Made by a program: the position numbers and the translations under genes
In this document: positions 41,708-50,326 of the stretch, piece by piece
How positions within the stretch are numbered: position 1 is the first letter of the stretch
How the letters are laid out: every line of letters starts with the position of its first letter
Notes under the pieces: generated by a model
Told to the model about the DNA's origin: nothing
Seen by the model: only the letters and a program-made list of their open reading frames with translations
The model's database searches: none
NCBI GenBank assembly: GCA_016717305.1
Contig: JADKFY010000001.1
Coordinates: forward strand, 1-64,000
From: Flavobacteriales bacterium
Lineage (GTDB): Bacteria; Bacteroidota; Bacteroidia; Flavobacteriales_F; PHOS-HE28
Length of the DNA stretch: 64,000 bases
Reading direction: 5' to 3'

Positions 41708-43075
41708 TCAGCTTTCAGATCCCGCAGTTTTAGGTCCAGCGTTAACGTCTACCGTTCGGTGACTAGCCCCAAGGATCCTGTCCAATTCCTCTTCCAAGAT
41801 GTCCAAGCCCTTGTTCAGCAATTCATCACTGATCACAAGCGGACAGAGAATGCGAATGATGTTCTTTTCAGTACCGGCATTGATCACCACCAGGTCGCGT
41901 TTGGCACAGGCCATCATCAAAGCGGAACACGTATCAGCATCGGGTTGAAGGGGATCATTGTCCTTCACGAATTCCATCGCCATCATCGCACCGAGCCCAC
42001 GGACATCGCCGATGCAAGCGTGCTTCGCTTTCATTTTCTCGAAGCGCTTGCGTATCACCTCGCCGACATGGGTGCCTTTCGCGTTGATGTCGATATCCTC
42101 CATGTATTTCAATGTGGCCAATGACGCAGCGCAACTGAGTGGGTTGCCGATGTAGGTGCCTCCGATGCTGCTCGGTCCGGCCTTGTCCATGATCTCGGCT
42201 TTGCCCACCACAGCCGCTATTGGCATGCCACTGCCCATGCTTTTCGCCCAAGTGCTAAGGTCCGGGGTTACTCCGAAATGTTCGTATGCGCTCCACGCTC
42301 CAGTTCGACCGAATCCACTTTGGATCTCGTCGAAGATCAACAGGATGCCATGCTTATCACAGAATGCACGTAAGCCTATCAAGTAAGCCGAAGGTGCCAC
42401 GTTGAATCCGCCTTCGCCCTGCACCACTTCAATGATGATGGCCGCCAAGTTCTCCGGTGCAACGGTGTTGTGCGTGAGCTCTTCCAATCGATACAGTTCG
42501 GCTTTTACGAAGTCGGCTTCGCTACGACCCGCACCATACCGATAGAAGTTCGGGAACTGTGTGCGGTAAACCTCCGGAGCGAACGGCCCACAATCAGGCT
42601 TATAGCCGACCTTGCTGGTCAAGGTCATGGCCATCATGGTGCGGCCATGGAACGCATCGGTGAAGCACAATACGCCTTGCCGTTTGGTGGCCTGCCGCGC
42701 GATCTTGATCGCATTCTCCACCGCTTCAGCGCCTGTGCTTACGAGCAGGGTCTTGGTGGCGCTTCCATGCGGAAGCAATGCATTCAGCTTTTCACACAAC
42801 TCAATGTATGGCTCGTAGCTGGCCACATTGAAACTGACATGCAGGAATTTCGCAGCTTGTTCTTGGATCGCTTTCACAACGGGCGGTGGGCAGTGCCCTG
42901 CATTGACGACGCCAATACCACCTGCGAAGTCGATCAATTCACGACCATCCACATCCGTGATCGTAGCTCCGCTGGCATGCGCTGCAGTAGCATGGTTGAA
43001 CATGCCGACCCCATTGGGAACAGCATTCTTTCGACGGGTGATCAGCTCTTGGCTCTTGGTCAATTGGTCGGTCAT
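41708..43075 (-). CDS. Class III PLP aminotransferase (4-aminobutyrate/diamine type)
   Basis: A 455-residue omega-aminotransferase. The order of motifs is standard: FAGGIGVVNAGHCPPPVV (about 50-67), STGAEAVENAIKIARQ (about 112-127), FDEIQSGFGRTG (about 245-256) where the Asp binds the PLP nitrogen, and the Schiff-base Lys in TWAKSMGSGMPIAAVVG near 276. Members act on 4-aminobutyrate, putrescine, ornithine, beta-alanine or taurine. It is the first of seven genes of the minus-strand cluster, and a PuuE- or SpuC-like role would fit. The ATG at 43075 is chosen as MTDQLTKSQELITRR matches the usual family start. Confidence 0.93.
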   Translation of the reverse strand: MTDQLTKSQELITRRKNAVPNGVGMFNHATAAHASGATITDVDGRELIDFAGGIGVVNAGHCPPPVVKAIQEQAAKFLHVSFNVASYEPYIELCEKLNALLPHGSATKTLLVSTGAEAVENAIKIARQATKRQGVLCFTDAFHGRTMMAMTLTSKVGYKPDCGPFAPEVYRTQFPNFYRYGAGRSEADFVKAELYRLEELTHNTVAPENLAAIIIEVVQGEGGFNVAPSAYLIGLRAFCDKHGILLIFDEIQSGFGRTGAWSAYEHFGVTPDLSTWAKSMGSGMPIAAVVGKAEIMDKAGPSSIGGTYIGNPLSCAASLATLKYMEDIDINAKGTHVGEVIRKRFEKMKAKHACIGDVRGLGAMMAMEFVKDNDPLQPDADTCSALMMACAKRDLVVINAGTEKNIIRILCPLVISDELLNKGLDILEEELDRILGASHRTVDVNAGPKTAGSES

Positions 43076-43218
43076 TTCTGCACTCTTTCGGGGTACAAAG
43101 GTCCTTTTAAGGATCGACATGGAGCAGACATGCTGTTCCGGTTTTGTAACGTGATGCTAACAATGGGAGCCACGGAGCCCGATCGATCACGGGAAAGCGC
43201 TCCTGTACTCCGTTTCGC

Positions 43219-46200
43219 CTAAAGTCGGTGCGCAAGCGTGACCGTCTTTTTGAACTTGTCCACGTTCCCGGCAAGGTCATACACCTCGAGCACAACGATG
43301 TATGGACCAATTCGACCTAAGCTCCCACTGTCCATGATCCCGTTCCACGAGATAGCCCCTTCGGTGCCGAGCAATTGGTTCTCCATCAGCTTTTTCACTT
43401 CTCGCCCGACCACATCGTACACGATCATGTTGCCCACGAAACCGGGTTCTTGGAATCTGTAACCGATGGTCAGTAGGTCTTGATGACCGTCATTATCCGG
43501 ACTGAAGATCGCCGGCTCAATGGTCATGTCCCCACTTGCATTCTTGGTCTTGGAATACTGCGAATTGACAAAGCCCGGTGTGGCTTTTCCTGCAATGTCC
43601 GCTGCGGTTTGCCAGTTGGTGTTGTCGTCCGTCGCACGGTCAGGGTCCACGCGCTCCAGGCTGTATCCTTCGGGGTTGTTCACCAAGGTGAAGTGCAAGT
43701 CGTCATTGTAATCGAATCGATCCAAGGTGCTTCCATCAGGGCCTTGTAGCACAACGCTTCCTTCATCGTTATTGTAACCGGGAAGCGCATTCTCCACGAA
43801 GCGTTCGGTATGGCTTTGCGGATAGAGCGATGCGATGTTGGCCGTGCTGGAGGTGATCACCACGAATTGCCCAGGTAACAACAACATGCCGGAATTGATC
43901 GCGACCGGACTGGCGATCGCACCGCTGGTCACATTGGCCATTTTCCAACCGGTTAGGCTCAACGTCTTTTGTGAGCGGTTGTACAATTCAACGAAATCGA
44001 CCCCACCAACGTATGGATCATACAGCACTTCATTGATCACCACATCACCGACCTCGACAGAGTCGGGAAGTGCAAATTGCGCGGTATTCCCAGTGGTGAT
44101 CAAGTTGCCTGTGCAGTCCGAAGCATCTTCCACAACAAGCGTGTAGACAATACCCAATTCCATGGGTTGGAGCAGCTCCACATTGGCCCCGTTGTTATAG
44201 TTCGGGAAGACATCACCAGTGGCGATCGTTGGGGTAATGAAGTAGTTGGCCCCAACCAGACTGCTTGCATCCATGGTCTCGTTGAAAAGCACGGTGATCG
44301 TTGTTGGGGAGACCACCTCAACGCTAACTAGGACGGGTGGCTGCGTGTCGGGAACGATCGCATAGATCGAATTCTGGGATCCAGGAGTACCACCAGCGGT
44401 TGCATTGCTCGCCCGCCAATTACTTGCACCACTGCACGGACTGGTAGGGTCGATCTGCTCCAAGGTCCAGCCACCATCGGCTTTCACTGTATTCTGGTAC
44501 CAGTTCGACGTGTACGTCACTGCATCGATCGTCATTGACAAGTTGTCCGTGATCACCAAAGCATCCCCACCATCATTCAAAGCGGGCAAACTGGCGAGAC
44601 CCACTTTGTTCATCAATGCAGGGAACAATGGAAGGCTTGCGCTCGCCATCACTACTACATATGCACCAGGTAATAAGGTGTAGGTCGGCATCACTACAGG
44701 GGTTCCTCCATCACTGAAGGTCCACCCAGCAAGATCGAAGGACTGGTCCGTTGTGGCGTTGTACAATTCGACCCATTCCACAACAGGCAAACCGACAGTT
44801 GGATTAGGATCGGCCATGATCTCGTTGATCACCACATTCCGGAATTCCGCAGGTACCGGCAACGCGAACTGCGCGTTATTACCTGCGCCGATCACATTAC
44901 CCGGACAGTCCGCAACCCCCGTTACCGTGAGCGTGTATAGTGTACCCACCAGAAGGTCCGCATCCAATACTAGAGAGGCGCCATTGGTTCCGGAAGCGAC
45001 CACCGAGACCACGTTCAATGTTGGCTGAATGGTATAGCTGCCCATCGGAATACTGGCGGCATCCATGGCTTCGCTGAACAATACGTTGAGCGTATTCGAG
45101 GAGACCACTTGCACATTGCTGATCGTGGGAGGCTGTGTATCTGGAATGACAGCGAAGATGGAGTTTTCTGAACCCGGAGTACCACCTGCAATTGCGTTGC
45201 TCGCCCGCCAATTGCTTGCCCCGCTGCACGGATTCGTCGGGTCGATCTGCTCTAGGGTCCAACCGCCAGCCGCCTTGACGGCATCCTGATACCAGCTCGA
45301 TGTGTAGGTCACGGCATCGATCGTCAATGCCAGATCGTCCGTGATCACCAAAGCATCTCCACCATCATTCAAAGCGGGCAAACTGGCGACACCCACTTTG
45401 TTCATCAAAGCAGGGAACAATGGAAGGCTAGCATTCGCCATCAGGACCACGTAAGCACCGGGCATTAAAGTGTAGGATGGCATCACCACGGGTGTTCCTC
45501 CATCACTGAAGGTCCACCCTGCAAGATCGAAGGACTGGTCCGTTGTGGCGTTGTACAATTCGACCCATTCCACAGCAGGCAAACCGACAGTCGGATTAGG
45601 ATCGGCCATGATCTCATTGATCACCACATCGCGGAATTCTGGTGCTGCCGGCACGAAATAGCTGAACGGGAAGGTGGCGGTGGTGATCGCGTTGCCAACA
45701 AGATCCGCGACGTTCTGTACGGTCAAAGTGTAATTCGTGCCACTTGTCATGGTTGTCGCCAATGTCAACTGGACGGTTGAGAATTGCACCGCATCACGCA
45801 TGGCCGTTGTGACACCGATCACAGGCAATGTGCTGTAATTCCCGGCCGTATTAGCGCTGCTAAGCTCAACGGCTTCATCGAAGACCACATCGATGTGTGT
45901 GGCATCCAGAACTGTTACGGCGGTGATCGCTGGTGGCGCATTGTCAAATGGGATCACGTCAACCACAAAATCATCAAAGAAGTGGCCGTTCACTGCGCCC
46001 GCCAATGTGCTTTGCACGATCGCAACCCCGAAATGCGAGCTGGTGGCCACAGCGGCATCCGTTAGTGGACCCACACTGGCAAAGATCCCTGTATTGCCAT
46101 CATCGAAGAACAAGGTCCATTCATTCGTTGTGGTGCGCTCCACCCGGATCTTGAACGGGTTGCTGCTGCTGCTGTTCACGACCCCTGCAGGACTGACCAA

Positions 46201-46620
46201 TACGGATGTATTCACGCCAGCTACGCGTTTGAACAATTCGATCACGTCGGCAGTACCGCCCATGCGCACGAACCATCCGTTCTGTGCAAGTGAAATATCC
46301 GCATTGTCACTGATCAAATACACTTCGGCATAGTTCGCACCGCTGGTCGCAAAACGCAGGTCCGCGAACCACTCCCAACGTGCGTTGGTAGCGATCGTGC
46401 TGGGTGTTGTCAATGCGTATGTGCTCGCCCCCGCACTGTTGCTGCGTAGGCGATTATTGCCCGCATCATCGGCTACTGTGAACAGTACTGTGTTGCCGCT
46501 CCACACGGGAGCCATGGTGATGTCGCCGTCCGTGAAGTCGTCACTGAACTGGGCGGAGACGGCCGCAATAGAACAGTAGGTGGAGAGTACAAGAAAGCTG
46601 AGGCGAAGCAAGTTGGACAT
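43219..46620 (-). CDS. Large surface protein with duplicated lamin-tail and Ig-like domains and a gliding-motility-type C-terminus
   Basis: A 1133-residue exported protein. A signal peptide (MSNLLRLSFLVLSTYCSIAAVSAQ) leads a jelly-roll-like beta domain (about 24-240) and an Ig-like domain (VLDATHIDVVFDEAVELSSANT). Two lamin-tail modules follow (VVINEIMADPNPTVGLP then VEWVELYNATTDQSFDLAG), each with a trailing Ig-like unit; a third, diverged lamin-tail copy lies after them (DVVINEVLYDPYVGGVDFVE). The end (EPAIFSPDNDGHQDLLTIGY to ILEVYDLAGN-type lines and KKTVTLAHRL) is a gliding-motility-type C-terminal domain used for T9SS export. The ATG at 46620 opens the signal peptide and follows a TACCTTTC box. 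Confidence 0.87.
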   Translation of the reverse strand: MSNLLRLSFLVLSTYCSIAAVSAQFSDDFTDGDITMAPVWSGNTVLFTVADDAGNNRLRSNSAGASTYALTTPSTIATNARWEWFADLRFATSGANYAEVYLISDNADISLAQNGWFVRMGGTADVIELFKRVAGVNTSVLVSPAGVVNSSSSNPFKIRVERTTTNEWTLFFDDGNTGIFASVGPLTDAAVATSSHFGVAIVQSTLAGAVNGHFFDDFVVDVIPFDNAPPAITAVTVLDATHIDVVFDEAVELSSANTAGNYSTLPVIGVTTAMRDAVQFSTVQLTLATTMTSGTNYTLTVQNVADLVGNAITTATFPFSYFVPAAPEFRDVVINEIMADPNPTVGLPAVEWVELYNATTDQSFDLAGWTFSDGGTPVVMPSYTLMPGAYVVLMANASLPLFPALMNKVGVASLPALNDGGDALVITDDLALTIDAVTYTSSWYQDAVKAAGGWTLEQIDPTNPCSGASNWRASNAIAGGTPGSENSIFAVIPDTQPPTISNVQVVSSNTLNVLFSEAMDAASIPMGSYTIQPTLNVVSVVASGTNGASLVLDADLLVGTLYTLTVTGVADCPGNVIGAGNNAQFALPVPAEFRNVVINEIMADPNPTVGLPVVEWVELYNATTDQSFDLAGWTFSDGGTPVVMPTYTLLPGAYVVVMASASLPLFPALMNKVGLASLPALNDGGDALVITDNLSMTIDAVTYTSNWYQNTVKADGGWTLEQIDPTSPCSGASNWRASNATAGGTPGSQNSIYAIVPDTQPPVLVSVEVVSPTTITVLFNETMDASSLVGANYFITPTIATGDVFPNYNNGANVELLQPMELGIVYTLVVEDASDCTGNLITTGNTAQFALPDSVEVGDVVINEVLYDPYVGGVDFVELYNRSQKTLSLTGWKMANVTSGAIASPVAINSGMLLLPGQFVVITSSTANIASLYPQSHTERFVENALPGYNNDEGSVVLQGPDGSTLDRFDYNDDLHFTLVNNPEGYSLERVDPDRATDDNTNWQTAADIAGKATPGFVNSQYSKTKNASGDMTIEPAIFSPDNDGHQDLLTIGYRFQEPGFVGNMIVYDVVGREVKKLMENQLLGTEGAISWNGIMDSGSLGRIGPYIVVLEVYDLAGNVDKFKKTVTLAHRL
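44341..45640 (-). repeat. Two near-identical 792-bp lamin-tail units
   Basis: Corresponding positions at 44341 and 45133 are 792 bp (264 codons) apart, and the units share long identical nucleotide stretches, for example around 44560-44620 and 45350-45410. This is a recent in-frame duplication within one gene. Confidence 0.75.
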
Positions 46621-46680
46621 ATGATCGATTCGAAGGGAAAGGTAGTAATTTCGGGCTCCGTAGCCCGTTAATGTGAAGCA

Positions 46681-47691
46681 ATGAAAGTAGCTGTAGTTGG
46701 AGCCACCGGCATGGTGGGTGAAGTGATGCTGAAGGTCCTTGAGGAAAGGAACTTTCCCGTGGGGGAACTGATCCCCGTTGCGAGCGAACGTTCCACTGGG
46801 GGCAAGGTCCGGTTCAAGGGTAAGGACCACGTATTGATCACCTTGGAACAAGCTGTTGCCGCCAAACCGGACATTGCCTTGTTCTCAGCGGGTGGGTCCG
46901 TATCCCTCGAATGGGCACCACGTTTCGCCGAAGTAGGATGTACCGTGATCGATAATAGCAGTGCATGGCGCATGGACCCGACCAAAAAGCTCGTGGTACC
47001 CGAGATCAATGGCGAGTTGCTTACACCAGAGGATCGGATCATCGCCAACCCGAATTGCAGCACGATCCAAATGGTCATGGCACTTGCGCCGCTGCACAAG
47101 GCTTTCGGCGTGGAGCGCGTGATCGTTTCAACCTATCAGAGCGTGACAGGTACAGGGGTGAAGGCACTGACCCAAATGGAGAATGAGCGCAAAGGGGTTA
47201 CCGGTGAAATGGCCTATCCGTTCGCCATCGATCGCAACGTTATCCCGCGGTGCGATGTCTTCACGGACAACGGCTACACCAAGGAAGAAATGAAGCTGGT
47301 ACACGAAACGAAAAAGATCCTGGACCCGAATATCCGCGTTACCGCAACCGCTGTTCGTGTGCCCGTTACCGGCGGCCATAGCGAAGCCGTGAACGTGGAG
47401 TTAACCAAGGAATTCGATCTCGATGAAGTGCGTGAACTGCTTCGCAACGCACCGGGGATCACCCTGCTTGATTCACCAGAGAAGGACGAATATCCCATGC
47501 CGATGCACGCCAACGGAAAGGACGATGTCTTCGTAGGCCGCATACGACGTGATGAAACCCAGCCCCGGACATTGAACCTATGGATCGTGGCCGATAACCT
47601 GCGAAAAGGGGCTGCTACCAATGCAGTGCAGATCGCGGAACTGTTGGTATTGAAAGGGTTGTTGAAGTCGGGTTCGCTGGTAGGGAGATAA
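46681..47691 (+). CDS. asd: Aspartate-semialdehyde dehydrogenase
   Basis: Reduces aspartyl-4-phosphate to the semialdehyde, the branch point for lysine, threonine, methionine and diaminopimelate. The 336-residue enzyme starts with the NADP loop VVGATGMVGEVMLKVL. The nucleophile Cys is in IIANPNCSTIQM near residue 126, and the substrate-binding RVPVTGGHSEAVNVE, with the catalytic His, near 222-236. The start at 46681 is fixed by the family N-terminus. It is divergent to the lamin-tail gene, with only 60 bp between start codons. Confidence 0.96.
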   Translation: MKVAVVGATGMVGEVMLKVLEERNFPVGELIPVASERSTGGKVRFKGKDHVLITLEQAVAAKPDIALFSAGGSVSLEWAPRFAEVGCTVIDNSSAWRMDPTKKLVVPEINGELLTPEDRIIANPNCSTIQMVMALAPLHKAFGVERVIVSTYQSVTGTGVKALTQMENERKGVTGEMAYPFAIDRNVIPRCDVFTDNGYTKEEMKLVHETKKILDPNIRVTATAVRVPVTGGHSEAVNVELTKEFDLDEVRELLRNAPGITLLDSPEKDEYPMPMHANGKDDVFVGRIRRDETQPRTLNLWIVADNLRKGAATNAVQIAELLVLKGLLKSGSLVGR

Positions 47692-47733
47692 TTTGTCCAT
47701 ACGGATAACGTTAATGCTCAAAATCCAAACCCC

Positions 47734-48630
47734 ATGATGCTTTTGCGATCCCTTTTTCTGGGCACTGTCGCCCTTTCGGTTCCTATGGCGATCGCCCAAG
47801 GGGACTCGGAGCCTACCAAGGCACCATTGGTCACCGACGTGTATTTCCCAATTGGATTCCAGGTAGGAAGCACCTCGCTTCTGACCACTACGGACTGGAG
47901 GAACCTGATGCCCGATTCGGAATTACTGAAGAATGATCTTTCTTGGGATCAACACAGAGAATACGACGGTCGTAACGTGGAAGGTGGTGCTGCTTTTGAA
48001 GCATCCATTGGCTTGGACCTTGGTCGGAAGAAAGGGACCGATGCTCGGTTCGAAAAGCAACTTAGAATAGGGGTTTCTGTGGTGGCGTCCGACCCAAGAT
48101 ATCGCCAGTGGTACCGAAGTTCAACAGGGCGTTATGACACCCTCACTTCCAGTTTGAACGGTCAAGTTGCCTATGTGGATACCACGTGGAATGAATCGTA
48201 CTCGGCCGATTACTGATTCTCTCGGATTGGTTTGAACGCATCGTACATTCTACGCAAACGGACACCAAGTAAATGGTCGTGGTACGTTGGTATTGGCGGC
48301 ATGGTCGGGACAACTTTCAACGCATCGGCTTCTGTAGAACACAGGGTCTATACCGAAGCGAACTCTTCAGTTGTGGACTATTCGGAACTTGATGGCTATT
48401 TTGACGATCAAGAACGCGAAGAAACGCATGTGGCCTCTACCGGTTGGGGTGCCGCTTATGCATTGGCCGGGATCGATCTGCGATTAGCACGAACGAATCC
48501 GTTCTGGAGCAGTGTTCACCTGTTCAATGAATTGCGCCCGAGCATGATGTTCAGTACGGTTCCAGGATCCAAGCTCTCTTCCAATGCTGCGATCCAGAAC
48601 TTGTTCGGTCTACGACTGGACCTGCGGTGA
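47734..48630 (+). pseudogene. Outer-membrane beta-barrel protein, interrupted by one in-frame TGA
   Basis: One reading frame of 298 codons is broken only by TGA at 48214-48216. The first part has a signal peptide (MMLLRSLFLGTVALSVPMAIAQ) and repeated beta-strand-like lines (FEASIGLDLGRKK, LRIGVSVVASDP). Past the stop the frame continues without a shift (FSRIGLNASYILRK to NLFGLRLDLR), ending in an aromatic/hydrophobic pattern with Leu-Arg at the C-terminus, typical of small Bacteroidota outer-membrane barrels. A C-to-T change (CGA Arg to TGA) is the simplest explanation: mutation, sequencing error, or rarely read-through. Its 3' end overlaps that of lspA by 21 bp. Confidence 0.8.
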
Positions 48631-49284
48631 GGGCGGCTGGTCCGTTTCCATGACCGGTGTTACTGAGGGGTCGATCGCACGGTCCTCCTTTTCGGTGGTG
48701 TTGCGTTGCGAAAGAACGAACAACACCACCCCCACCGTGATCGCCGCATCGGCAATGTTGAAGACCGGACGGAAGAAAACGAAGTGGTCACCACCCCAGA
48801 CCGGCAGCCATCCGGGTAGCCTACCTTCCCATAGCGGGAAATAGAACATGTCCACAACGGCTCCGTGCAGTAACGGGGCATAGCCACCGTCAACGGGGAA
48901 CATCACTGCTTTTTCGAACGGACTGCTCGCACTGAACAACACACCGTAGAATGTGCTGTCGATGATATTTCCCAGCGCACCTGCCAGGATCAACGAGACA
49001 CTTATGACCAAACCGGTACTCGCCCCGCGCTGGATCATTCGGTAAAGGCTATAGCCAATGCCGGTCACCGCTGCTATCCGGAAAAGGGTAAGGAGCAATT
49101 TCCCCCATTCCCCGCCGAACTCCATTCCGAAGGCCATGCCCCTGTTCTCGATGAAGTGCAAATAGCCTTTATCACCAAGGATCGAAATTGCGGAATCGTA
49201 AAAGAAACTGAGCTTCACCCAGATCTTCAGCGCCTGATCAGCGAACAGAACAAGCAGGACAATGGCGAGCGATCGCTTCAACAC
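48610..49284 (-). CDS. lspA: Lipoprotein signal peptidase LspA
   Basis: Type II signal peptidase that cuts lipoprotein precursors before the lipidated Cys, in the inner membrane. The 224-residue protein has four hydrophobic helices and the two catalytic Asp motifs: GALGNIIDSTFYG (about 102-114) and FNIADAAITVGVV (about 175-187). It carries two insertions compared with E. coli, including PFEKAVMFPVDGGYAPLLHG between the Asp motifs, common in Bacteroidota. A polar acidic C-terminal tail of about 30 residues (RNTTEKEDRAIDPSVTP) follows. The genes ileS, TraR/DksA-like and lspA are consecutive on the minus strand. Confidence 0.95.
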   Translation of the reverse strand: MLKRSLAIVLLVLFADQALKIWVKLSFFYDSAISILGDKGYLHFIENRGMAFGMEFGGEWGKLLLTLFRIAAVTGIGYSLYRMIQRGASTGLVISVSLILAGALGNIIDSTFYGVLFSASSPFEKAVMFPVDGGYAPLLHGAVVDMFYFPLWEGRLPGWLPVWGGDHFVFFRPVFNIADAAITVGVVLFVLSQRNTTEKEDRAIDPSVTPVMETDQPPSPQVQS

Positions 49285-49312
49285 AAATGCTTTTGGGGCC
49301 TAGACGGAGAGA

Positions 49313-50278
49313 CTAGTTGCCCATCTGCTGTTTGGCCTCAATACTCAAGGTGGCATGGGGTACCAAACGCAATCGCTCCTTGCTGATCAACCGACCGGTA
49401 ACACGACAAATTCCGTAGGTCTTGTTACGGATCCGGAGCAGTGCATCTTCCAAGTGCTTGATGAACTTCTCCTGACGGCCTGCCAGCTGTGCGGTCTCCT
49501 CACGGCTCAGGGTCTCGCTGCCATCTTCGATCATCTTGAAGGAAGGGCTCGTGTCGTCCGTACCGTTGTTGTCCGTGTTGGCCAAGGTCTGCTTCAATAG
49601 GTCGTAGTCCTTCCGGGCCTCGTCCAACTTGCGCACGATCAAGTCCTTGAACTCCACAAGTTCATCATCGTTGTACCGGAGCTTGTCCGGGTGCTCCAAC
49701 GTGGAAACCTGCTTCTTCACAATGGGCGCGGACATTGGCCGGTTGGGTGCAACCCGCTGTGTTACCAAGGGTGCTTTTGGGGCCCTTTGTGTTGGCTCCT
49801 TCACAACCGCTTTCTTCTTTTTCTTCGATGGCTTGGCCGCCGCGACTTTCGGCACAGGGGCAGCAACAGCAGGTGCCTTCTTTACAGGGGGAGCTGCTTT
49901 TTTAGGTGCAGCTTTCGTAGCTTTGGCGGGACTTGCTTTTGCTGTGGTCTTCACTGCCTTGGCGGGAACTTTCGCCTTTGGCGCTGCCTTCTTACTCACT
50001 GGAGCGGTTTTCTTCATCACGGTCTTTCCCGTTTTAGCGGGAGCTTTCGACTTGGCTGCCGGTTTTGGCGCAGTCTTCTTCTTCGCAACATCCTTTTTGG
50101 CTTTTGCCTTCGGGACTTCCTTCTTCTTGACCAGGGCTTTGGCAACCTTTTTCGGTAGCACTTTGGCTTTTGGCTTCACCGCCTTCTTTGGCGCTGGCTT
50201 TGCAGCTTTTTTAGGAGCAGGCTTGGCGACCTTTTTTACGGGCTTCGCTGCCTTTTTTGGGGCGGGTTTCTTGGCCAT
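49313..50278 (-). CDS. TraR/DksA-type protein with a 190-residue Lys/Ala/Pro tail
   Basis: A 321-residue protein in two parts. Residues 1 to about 190 are low-complexity, almost only K, A, P, V and T (KPVKKVAKPAPKKAAKPAPK and similar), like histone H1 tails and likely to bind DNA, RNA or polyphosphate. The C-terminal about 120 residues are a DksA/TraR-like domain: coiled coil (KLDEARKDYDLLKQTLANTD) and the terminal YGICRVTGRLISKERLRLVPHATLS, where only one of the zinc Cys residues remains, as usual in Bacteroidota. DksA-like proteins bind the RNA polymerase secondary channel. It follows ileS and precedes lspA, an order typical of the phylum. Long tails of this sort are not common in DksA. Confidence 0.9.
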   Translation of the reverse strand: MAKKPAPKKAAKPVKKVAKPAPKKAAKPAPKKAVKPKAKVLPKKVAKALVKKKEVPKAKAKKDVAKKKTAPKPAAKSKAPAKTGKTVMKKTAPVSKKAAPKAKVPAKAVKTTAKASPAKATKAAPKKAAPPVKKAPAVAAPVPKVAAAKPSKKKKKAVVKEPTQRAPKAPLVTQRVAPNRPMSAPIVKKQVSTLEHPDKLRYNDDELVEFKDLIVRKLDEARKDYDLLKQTLANTDNNGTDDTSPSFKMIEDGSETLSREETAQLAGRQEKFIKHLEDALLRIRNKTYGICRVTGRLISKERLRLVPHATLSIEAKQQMGN

Positions 50279-50326
50279 TTGATCCCGGATATTGATTAAG
50301 GCCGCGAATATAGCGCTTTTCCAGCC

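Noticed and set aside
43219..46851. Longer start of the lamin-tail protein at 46851
   Set aside because: It would run into asd coding sequence; the ATG at 46620 opens a clear signal peptide.
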